Made by a program: the position numbers and the translations under genes. A model generated the notes under the pieces. The model was not told where the DNA came from. It saw nothing but the letters and a program-made list of their open reading frames with translations, and searched no databases. Source: Gammaproteobacteria bacterium (GTDB lineage: Bacteria > Pseudomonadota > Gammaproteobacteria > HK1). Taken from it: a stretch of DNA of 6,164 bases. Location: contig JAJECB010000298.1 in the NCBI GenBank assembly GCA_022822245.1, positions 1 to 6,164 of the forward strand. Direction: 5' to 3'. Position 1 is the stretch's first letter. Each line of letters begins with the position of its first letter. Below, piece after piece: positions 1-6,164 of the stretch.

Positions 1-102
1 CTCTCGGTGTTCGAAAAAATGCCGCTCGAACAACTACTTACCCAAAGCGCACATCAGATAGCAGACTTCCCTCCAGATAACCAATTGAATTTATTCAATT
101 AA
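1..102 (+). CDS. C-terminal fragment of a DDE transposase, probably IS4 family (5' part outside window)
   Basis: The plus-strand frame is open from the first base and stops at TAA 100-102, giving 33 residues. They read LSVFEKMPLEQLL, then a short acidic/polar linker, then NQLNLFN at the end. The pairing of a 'FEK(T/M)P' segment with a terminal 'NQLxLF' tail is, from memory, typical of the extreme C-terminus of IS4-family DDE transposases. The catalytic DDE residues would lie off the window. The stretch is clearly more A+T-rich than the genes to its right, which fits a recently acquired insertion sequence. It runs towards the lactonase gene, so the two are convergent. The family is moderately sure; whether the full gene is intact cannot be judged. 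Confidence 0.6.
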   Translation, partial: LSVFEKMPLEQLLTQSAHQIADFPPDNQLNLFN

Positions 103-118
103 CGTTGGGACACTAGTG
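1..118 (+). mobile_element. Right end of an insertion sequence (IS4-like); boundary approximate
   Basis: The transposase stop at 100-102 is followed at once by AACGTTGGGACACTAGTG (101-118), where the terminal inverted repeat of such an element would be expected. The matching left end is outside the window, so neither the repeat nor the target duplication can be confirmed. The boundary at 118 is inferred from this position and from the change away from A+T-rich sequence after it. Confidence 0.4.
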
Positions 119-525
119 GCAGTCTCGCTAAATTGTTCCTCGCATCGCATCTACCGTTCAACGTAGAAGGTGCCGGATGTGTAGGCCCATGATCAACATA
201 CGTTGGGAAACGGCCTGCCCGTTGTCGGTTCGTGCCGATTGCCGGGCAACTTGGCCTCTGTTTCATCACTGCCTCCACGGGCTCTACCAGTGTCGCCAAT
301 CCTACTAACACGGGCCAAACCCTGTCCACACAATAGTGAGCCGCCTGACGACCAAGCTCAGCCGCCAGCAAGCCGCGTAGCAGATTGACCGTCGGCTGGA
401 GCACGTTGCTATGCATCATGCCGGTCGGTCGCTGGATCGTGTCGATTGTCGAACTACATGTCGTCGGGTCCATCGGTCCGCTATCGCCGGTGAGTCCGGC
501 GCCTCCGTGCGGCGGGGCGAGGGCG
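103..525. other. About 420 nt without a supported gene, between the insertion sequence and the lactonase gene
   Basis: Composition is intermediate between the A+T-rich insertion sequence and the G+C-rich cluster. A minus-strand frame stays open for 124 codons (473 down to 99). Its translation shows no domain I recognise, its third positions lack the strong G/C bias of the real genes, and it runs into the presumed insertion-sequence end, so it is not called as a gene. It could be decayed coding sequence. A small GCCGG/CCGGC hairpin (486-500) sits just after the lactonase stop but has no T-tract. A 9-nt direct repeat, ACGTTGGGA, occurs at 102-110 and 200-208. Confidence 0.5.
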
Positions 526-1395
526 TCAGCCGGCGAAGCGGGGCTCGGGGAGGCCGGTGACGCCGAGGTCGTGGATGGCGAAGAGAGCGCCGTCGATGGG
601 CCGATCGCCCCGCACGTTGCCCGAGTCCCGGATCGACGGGACGAACGCGATGTCGAGGTCGGGGCCGCCGAACATCACGCTCGCGGGGCGGGTGCAGGGC
701 ATGTCGATCATCCGGTCGAGGGTCCCGTCGGGGGCGAAGCGGGCGACCCGGCCGACATGCACGAGGGCGCTCCAGAGATACCCCTCGCCGTCCACCGTGC
801 CCCCGTCGGGGCCGCTCTCGTACGGGCTCGTATCGACCGCGACCCGTTCCGCCCCGATCGCGCCCGTCGCGGGATCGTAGTCGTAGGCGAAGATCGCGCG
901 CCGGCCGGTGTCCGCGAAGTAGAAGGTCTCGCCGTCGGGGCTGAAACACGGCCCGTTGGCAACGATCACCCCGCCCTTCAGGCGATGGAGCGAGAGGTCG
1001 GGGTCGAGCCGGTAGATCGAGCCACGCGCCTCGCCGCTGATCCGGGTCACCATCGTCCCGGTGAGGAAGCGGCCCTGCCGGTCCACCTTGCCGTCGTTGA
1101 AGCGGGTGTCCGGGTCCGCCGCCTCCGGATCGGAGACGAGCGCCGCCTCCCCGGTCTCGAAGTCGAAGGTATGGACCCCGGTCCGAAGCGAGATGATCGC
1201 GCCTCCGCCCGCTCGGAGCGCCATCGACCCGATCATCTCCGGCACGTCCCAGTCGCGGCGCTCGCCGGTCGCCCAGTCGAGGCGGCGGATCCGGCAGCCG
1301 CGGCTGTCCACCCAGTAGAGGGCCTGCTCCGCGACGTCCCAGAGGGGACCTTCGCCCAGCAGGTCGATCGTCTCCCCCACCCGCTCGATTCGCAT
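526..1395 (-). CDS. SMP-30/gluconolactonase/LRE-family sugar or hydroxy-acid lactonase
   Basis: A 289-residue protein of the six-bladed beta-propeller SMP-30 (regucalcin) family, metal-dependent enzymes that hydrolyse lactones to hydroxy acids. The length is typical. The family's metal ligands are all visible by position: E15 in LGEGPLWD, N147 in ANGPCFSPDG, and D197 in GPDGGTVD. The substrate-side R98 and N100 lie in RFNDGKVD. It ends with the usual GLPEPRFAG tail. There is no signal peptide, so it is expected in the cytoplasm. ATG 1395 is chosen because a purine-rich GAGGCGAGGGAAG precedes it and family similarity begins there; a TTG at 1419 would add eight unlike residues. The gene begins 58 nt after the preceding stop and is probably the last of a three-gene operon with the DgdA-like enzyme. 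Family is sure; the substrate is unknown, and 'gluconolactonase' would be over-specific. Confidence 0.9.
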   Translation of the reverse strand: MRIERVGETIDLLGEGPLWDVAEQALYWVDSRGCRIRRLDWATGERRDWDVPEMIGSMALRAGGGAIISLRTGVHTFDFETGEAALVSDPEAADPDTRFNDGKVDRQGRFLTGTMVTRISGEARGSIYRLDPDLSLHRLKGGVIVANGPCFSPDGETFYFADTGRRAIFAYDYDPATGAIGAERVAVDTSPYESGPDGGTVDGEGYLWSALVHVGRVARFAPDGTLDRMIDMPCTRPASVMFGGPDLDIAFVPSIRDSGNVRGDRPIDGALFAIHDLGVTGLPEPRFAG

Positions 1396-1453
1396 CTTCC
1401 CTCGCCTCGGCGCGTACAAACGCGGCGCGATCTCGCCCTTTTCTTCGGCCGGA

Positions 1454-2359
1454 CTAGATCCGGTTGCTGACCAGGGTGCCGAACTCGGCGTTCTCTCCCA
1501 CCAGGTCCCAGGTCAGCATCCAGTTGTAGGCGCGCTCGAACTCCTCTTCGGAGTACGGTACGGGGTCCACGTAGCGAAGATACGGCAAGTGAAAGTCCGC
1601 CGGAGAGATCCGGCTCGAGTACTCCTCGGGGATCTCGTCCAGCAGGTAGTGGAGGTATCGCCGCTTGTCCTCGTTGATGAGCCCGACCGCCTTCTTCACC
1701 GCTCTCATCAGGGCTTCGAACAGGTCCTGGCTCATGCTCCGCGACGCGTTCTCGGTGCCCTGGTAGTAGGTGCCGGCGAGGAGCTTGCAGCCCTGCTTCT
1801 CGGCCAGGGTCACCCACGGCTCCATCAAGGTCGCCGCGTCGATCTCGCCGGCCATCAGGCTCTCGTAGCGCTCCAGCACCGTGCCGGCGTGGACGACGTT
1901 GATCCGTTCGCGCGACACGAAGCCTTCCAGCATGGAGAGCGTCGCGTAGTGCGATCCCTGGTGGAACTGCACGCCGACGCTCCTGTTCGCGAGCGAGATC
2001 GGAGCCTCGATCGGCGAGTCCGGCCGGACGTAGACCCCCTGGTAGACCATGGCCGGACGGCGCGCCACGATCTGACCCTCCGGATTGTCGTAGCTTCGCC
2101 GGATCTGACCCCACTCGCACGCGCGGTAGATGTCGGCGCGACCCTCTTCGAAGGCCTTCTGGTAGTTGGTCGGGGTCACGAGGTGATGATCGCGGCTGCG
2201 CGGGTCCGACCAGTCGAATCGGGTCCTGATCCCGGGCGTGACGATCTCGATCTCGATGCCCTCGTCCTTCACCGTGAAGTCGCGGGCGACGAACCAGTGC
2301 AGGCCGAGCACCGCCTCGGCGCTCTCCACCACGATCTTTCTCGAGTCTTTCGTCGTCAT
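1454..2359 (-). CDS. Periplasmic-binding-protein-fold protein (NMT1/THI5/SsuA-like), without signal peptide
   Basis: A 301-residue protein resembling type-2 periplasmic-binding-protein folds of the NMT1/THI5/SsuA kind. Visible family-like pieces are a first lobe with ARDFTVKDEGIEIEIV (about 25-40), a hinge-like VGVQFHQGSHYATLSMLEGF (128-147), and a second-lobe DAATLMEPWVTLAEKQG (174-190). Exported members start with a signal peptide or lipobox; this one starts MTTKDSRKIVVES, with neither, and no permease or ATPase gene is in the window. It may therefore be a cytoplasmic sensor or carrier, or an enzyme on the same fold, as with DszB desulfinase or the 4,5-dihydroxyphthalate decarboxylase family. 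ATG 2359 is preferred because GGAGGA lies 4 nt upstream. ATG 2395, with AAGGGG 4 nt upstream, would add 12 polar residues, still not a signal. The gene starts 52 nt after the DgdA-like stop. Fold is fairly sure; function is not known. Confidence 0.75.
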   Translation of the reverse strand: MTTKDSRKIVVESAEAVLGLHWFVARDFTVKDEGIEIEIVTPGIRTRFDWSDPRSRDHHLVTPTNYQKAFEEGRADIYRACEWGQIRRSYDNPEGQIVARRPAMVYQGVYVRPDSPIEAPISLANRSVGVQFHQGSHYATLSMLEGFVSRERINVVHAGTVLERYESLMAGEIDAATLMEPWVTLAEKQGCKLLAGTYYQGTENASRSMSQDLFEALMRAVKKAVGLINEDKRRYLHYLLDEIPEEYSSRISPADFHLPYLRYVDPVPYSEEEFERAYNWMLTWDLVGENAEFGTLVSNRI

Positions 2360-2363
2360 CGTT

Positions 2364-2369
2364 TCCTCC
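2364..2369 (-). promoter_or_regulatory. Strong ribosome binding site deciding the start at 2359
   Basis: Read on the minus strand this is GGAGGA followed by AACG and then ATG. It is the best Shine-Dalgarno match in the window and favours initiation at 2359 over the in-frame ATG at 2395. Confidence 0.7.
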
Positions 2370-2411
2370 GGGTTGTCGGTTGACGGAGCCGCCATCTCGC
2401 CCCTTGCGCGC

Positions 2412-3911
<1,500 letters not shown>

Positions 3912-4003
3912 CAGGTCGGATTGGCGAAGCATAGTCCGACACTTGTGGGCCAAGGGCCGCCCTTCGCACGTGATGTCGGATTACGTTTCGCCAATCCGAC
4001 CTG
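3912..4003. repeat. Inverted pair of REP-like palindromes forming a long hairpin (REPIN-like)
   Basis: The left unit is 3912-3941 and the right unit 3974-4003. The right one, reverse-complemented, matches the left at 27 of 30 positions, with the outer 17 nt identical. The loop between them is 32 nt (3942-3973). Each unit is also a palindrome by itself: GTCGGATT/AATCCGAC in the right unit (3975-3982 with 3993-4000) and GTCGGA/TCCGAC in the left. The core resembles a GTCGGATTA...TAATCCGAC element that I recall as dispersed in many proteobacterial genomes; this cannot be checked here. It lies 62 nt after the CoA-transferase stop, so in that transcript it would form a strong 3' hairpin that could stabilise or end the message. 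No T-tract follows, so a classic intrinsic terminator is not supported. Confidence 0.85.
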
Positions 4004-4065
4004 CCCGCTTCACCGAGCACCGTTCGAATCTGGTGCGTTTCCTGGCCCATTCGCGTGAAGGCGCG

Positions 4066-5238
4066 CTAGACCACCCGGCGGGCGCGGAAGTCGGCGATCT
4101 CGGCCGCCGAGTAGCCGGCCTCCCGAAGCACCTCCTCGGTGTGCTCCCCCGCCTCCGGGCTCGCGCGGCGCATCTCGGGGGGGGTTCGGCTCATGTTCAC
4201 CGCATGGTCGACCACGTTCACCGCCCCGAGAGTCGGGTGCTCGACCGGTTTCGTCATGTCGAGATGGCGTACCTGAGGGTCGGCGAAGGTCTGGTCCACC
4301 GCGTAGATGGGACCGCAGGGCACCCCCGCCTCGTTGAGCAGCGCCACCCAGTGGGCGCTCGGCTCGCGCCGGGTGTATTCCTCGATGGCCGCGTTCAGGG
4401 TGTCGCGGTTCTCGTAGCGGGCGTGGCCGTCGCAGAAGCGTGGGTCGTCGAGGAACTCCTCCGACCCCATCGCCCGGCACATGCGCCCGAACAGGTGCTC
4501 GCCGGCCGCCGCGATGTTGATGTGCCCGTCCGCGGTTTCGAACACCCCGGTGGGGATGCCGGTCGGGTGGTTGTTGCCGGCCTGGGGCGGGACCTCCCGG
4601 GCGATGGTCCAGCGCGCGGCCTGGAAGTCGAGCATCGCGATCTGGGCTTCGAGGAGCGACGTGTGGACCCACTGTCCCTCGCCCGACACCTCGCGCTCGA
4701 CAAGAGCGGTGAGGATCCCGATGGCGAGGTACATCCCCGCCGTCAGATCCGCGATGGGCACCCCGACCCGCACCGGCCCCTGGCCGGGGAGCCCGGTGAT
4801 CGACATGAGCCCCCCCATGCCCTGGGCGATCTGGTCCACCCCGGGGCGGTCCGCGTACGGCCCGTCCTGGCCGAAGCCGGAGATGCTGCCGTAGACGATG
4901 CGCGGGTTGATGGCGCGGATCGACTCGTAGTCGATGCCGAGCCGGTGCTTCACCCCCGGCCGGTAGTTCTCCACGATGACGTCCGCGCCGGCCGCGAGGC
5001 GCTTGAAGATCGCGACCCCGTCCGGCTCCTTGAGGTTGAGGGTGAGGCTTCGCTTGTTGCGGTGCAGGTTCTGGAAGTCCGGGCCGTGGCGGGGACCGCC
5101 GAGCCCGAACGCCTCCTTCGGCCGTTCCTCGACCTTGATGACGTCCGCTCCGAGGTCCGCGAGCTGTCGGGCCGCGGTCGGACCCGCGCGGGCCCGGGTG
5201 AGGTCGAGGACGCGGAACCGCGAGAGGGCAAGGGTCAT
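4066..5238 (-). CDS. CaiB/BaiF family (class III) CoA-transferase
   Basis: A 390-residue member of the family III CoA-transferases, which move CoA between carboxylic acids through an aspartyl-CoA thioester intermediate; usual length is 380-430. Visible landmarks: N-terminal VLDLTRARAGPTAARQLADL and GADVIKVE (10-37), NKRSLTLNLK (61-70), ADVIVENYRPGV (85-96), YGSISGFGQDGPYADRPG (116-133), and D135 in the following VDQIAQGMGG, at the position of the catalytic aspartate (D169 in formyl-CoA transferase). The later GNNHPTGIPTGVFETADGHI and the C-terminal GEHTEEVLREAGYSAAEI are also typical. Cytoplasmic. ATG 5238 is preferred over TTG 5268 because GGGAG lies 7 nt upstream and the family N-terminus begins there. 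It follows the acyl-CoA dehydrogenase by 68 nt, suggesting joint work on one acyl-CoA. Donor and acceptor acids are unknown; an alpha-methylacyl-CoA racemase is a less likely alternative. Confidence 0.92.
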   Translation of the reverse strand: MTLALSRFRVLDLTRARAGPTAARQLADLGADVIKVEERPKEAFGLGGPRHGPDFQNLHRNKRSLTLNLKEPDGVAIFKRLAAGADVIVENYRPGVKHRLGIDYESIRAINPRIVYGSISGFGQDGPYADRPGVDQIAQGMGGLMSITGLPGQGPVRVGVPIADLTAGMYLAIGILTALVEREVSGEGQWVHTSLLEAQIAMLDFQAARWTIAREVPPQAGNNHPTGIPTGVFETADGHINIAAAGEHLFGRMCRAMGSEEFLDDPRFCDGHARYENRDTLNAAIEEYTRREPSAHWVALLNEAGVPCGPIYAVDQTFADPQVRHLDMTKPVEHPTLGAVNVVDHAVNMSRTPPEMRRASPEAGEHTEEVLREAGYSAAEIADFRARRVV

Positions 5239-5266
5239 GTCGATACTCCCTGGTTGATTCGCATGC

Positions 5267-5283
5267 AATTGGTCTACAACTAT
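5267..5283. promoter_or_regulatory. Possible operator between dehydrogenase and CoA-transferase (GntR/FadR-subfamily-like half site)
   Basis: The 68-nt spacer contains AATTGGTCTACAACTAT. The first seven bases match the AATTGGT half of the AATTGGTnnnACCAATT type of site known for FadR-subfamily GntR regulators such as PdhR and LldR; the second half is degenerate. No regulator gene is in the window. This is a weak, pattern-based call. Confidence 0.2.
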
Positions 5284-5306
5284 CCGACTCGACAGGAGGA
5301 AGCAGT

Positions 5307-6164
5307 CTAGTGGAACGATCCGCCGATGAGGTCGCGGGCGATGATGAGGCGCTGGACCTCGCTCGGACCCTCGCCGATACGCCGGATCCGCATCTCCCGG
5401 AACCAGCGCTCGAGGGGCAGCTCCTTCGTCACCCCGTAGCCGCCGTGGATCTGGATCGCGCGGTCCACCACGCGCCCTCCGGCCTCGCTCGCGACCAGCT
5501 TCGCCATCGCCGCCTCCTTCCGGAACGGCTCCCCGAGATGCGCCTTCTCTGCCGCCGCGAGGGTCAGCCAGCGCGCGGACTCGATGTCCACCTGGCTGTC
5601 GATGATCATGTTCTGCACCGACTGCCGGGTTGCGAGGGGCGCCCCGAAGGTCTCCCGCAGGCGCGCGTACTCGATGGCCATCTCCTGCGCCGCGATCGCC
5701 ACCCCGATACAGGCCGCCGCGTACGGGATCCGCTGGCGCGAGAGGCGGTCGTTCGCGATCGCGAACCCGCCCCCCACCTCCCCGAGCACGTTCTCCGCCG
5801 GCACCCGGAGGTCCGTGAACTCAAGCTCGGTCGCGTAGTTCGCGGAGCGAAGGGTGTGCACGACGCGGCGCACGTGGAACCCGGGCCAGTCGGTCTCCAC
5901 GATGAAGCAGGTGACCCCGGCCCGGCCCCGGGCGGGGTCGGTGCGGGCGAAGACGATCCCGTAGTCGGCACGGTCCGCCCCCGAGATGAAGATCTTCGAG
6001 CCGTTGATGATCCAGCCCGCGCCCTCGCCGTCCCCGTCGCGCACCGCCCGGGTCCGGATCGCGCGGGCCGGGTCGCTTCCTCCCGAAGGCTCGGTGAGAC
6101 CGAAGAACGCCCGCTTCTCCCCCTTGAGGGTCGGGTGGAGGTAGCGCTCCTTCTGGTCCTCGGT
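5307..6164 (-). CDS. Acyl-CoA dehydrogenase, C-terminal 285 residues (N-terminus outside window)
   Basis: The frame stays open to the window edge, so the true start lies beyond 6164; an internal GTG at 6044 is not the start because family sequence continues upstream of it. About 100-115 N-terminal residues are missing. FAD-dependent enzymes of this family make the alpha,beta double bond in acyl-CoA thioesters and pass electrons to ETF. Visible in order (numbering from the edge): QKERYLHPTLKGE (4-16), the flavin/substrate motif FFGLTEPSGGSDPA (20-33), INGSKIFISGA (53-63), ELEFTDLRVPAENVLGE (113-129), RETFGAPLATRQSVQ (170-184), and the C-terminal AIQIHGGYGVTKELPLERWF (236-255). E265 in RRIGEGPSEVQR aligns with the catalytic base E376 of medium-chain acyl-CoA dehydrogenase, so the enzyme should be active. 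Chain or branch specificity cannot be read. It is followed 68 nt later by the CoA-transferase. Confidence 0.94.
   Translation of the reverse strand, partial: TEDQKERYLHPTLKGEKRAFFGLTEPSGGSDPARAIRTRAVRDGDGEGAGWIINGSKIFISGADRADYGIVFARTDPARGRAGVTCFIVETDWPGFHVRRVVHTLRSANYATELEFTDLRVPAENVLGEVGGGFAIANDRLSRQRIPYAAACIGVAIAAQEMAIEYARLRETFGAPLATRQSVQNMIIDSQVDIESARWLTLAAAEKAHLGEPFRKEAAMAKLVASEAGGRVVDRAIQIHGGYGVTKELPLERWFREMRIRRIGEGPSEVQRLIIARDLIGGSFH

Noticed and set aside
486..500. Small hairpin GCCGG/CCGGC after the lactonase stop as a terminator
   Set aside because: Only five base pairs and no T-tract on the transcribed side; such hairpins are common by chance in G+C-rich DNA.
385..1470. Plus-strand open frame of 361 codons opposite the lactonase
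   Set aside because: The translation is low-complexity (Ala/Gly/Arg/Pro/Val/Glu) as expected of antisense to G+C-rich coding DNA; the minus strand holds a full SMP-30 protein.
1233..2120. Minus-strand frame of 295 codons overlapping both the binding-protein-like and lactonase genes
   Set aside because: It is a frame-shifted reading of those two genes, rich in Arg/Gly/Ala/Ser, with no domain.
3912..4003. CRISPR array
   Set aside because: Only two repeat units in inverted orientation with one 32-nt interval, and no cas genes; this fits a REP-like pair better.
3943..5310. Plus-strand open frame of 455 codons opposite the CoA-transferase
   Set aside because: It is an antisense shadow: rich in Arg, Val, Gly, His and Asp, with no recognisable domain, while the minus strand carries a complete CaiB/BaiF protein with its catalytic aspartate.

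Overview
The window comes from a high-G+C bacterium; by eye about two thirds G+C over most of its length, with strong G/C preference at third codon positions. Protein styles and a REP-like palindrome suggest a proteobacterium, but no genus can be named. All five chromosomal genes lie on the minus strand, so transcription runs from high to low coordinates.

Layout in transcription order: (1) an acyl-CoA dehydrogenase whose N-terminus lies beyond position 6164, ending at 5307; (2) a CaiB/BaiF-type (class III) CoA-transferase at 5238-4066, 68 nt downstream, so the two probably form one acyl-CoA unit; (3) a 373-nt non-coding gap, 4065-3693, holding two near-identical inverted copies of a 30-nt palindromic element that fold into a long hairpin; (4) a PLP enzyme at 3692-2412 that closely matches 2,2-dialkylglycine decarboxylase (DgdA); (5) a periplasmic-binding-protein-fold protein (NMT1/THI5-like) at 2359-1454 with no export signal; (6) an SMP-30/gluconolactonase-type lactonase at 1395-526. 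Genes 4 to 6 are 52 and 58 nt apart and look like a second operon.

The left end differs. Bases 1-102 (plus strand, A+T-rich) encode the last 33 residues of a DDE transposase, most likely IS4 family. Bases 103-525 hold no gene that can be supported. An insertion sequence therefore bounds the cluster at its downstream end.

Working together (inference): DgdA decarboxylates and transaminates alpha,alpha-dialkyl amino acids such as 2-aminoisobutyrate to a ketone plus CO2. The CoA-transferase and dehydrogenase would activate and oxidise a carboxylic acid, and the lactonase would open a lactone. The binding-protein-fold protein may sense, carry or act enzymatically on the substrate. The combination suggests a catabolic island for a branched or unusual carboxylic/amino acid. 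Each family is known; the grouping, and the cytoplasmic binding-protein-like member, are the least ordinary parts. No clear new defence, CRISPR or RNA system is visible.
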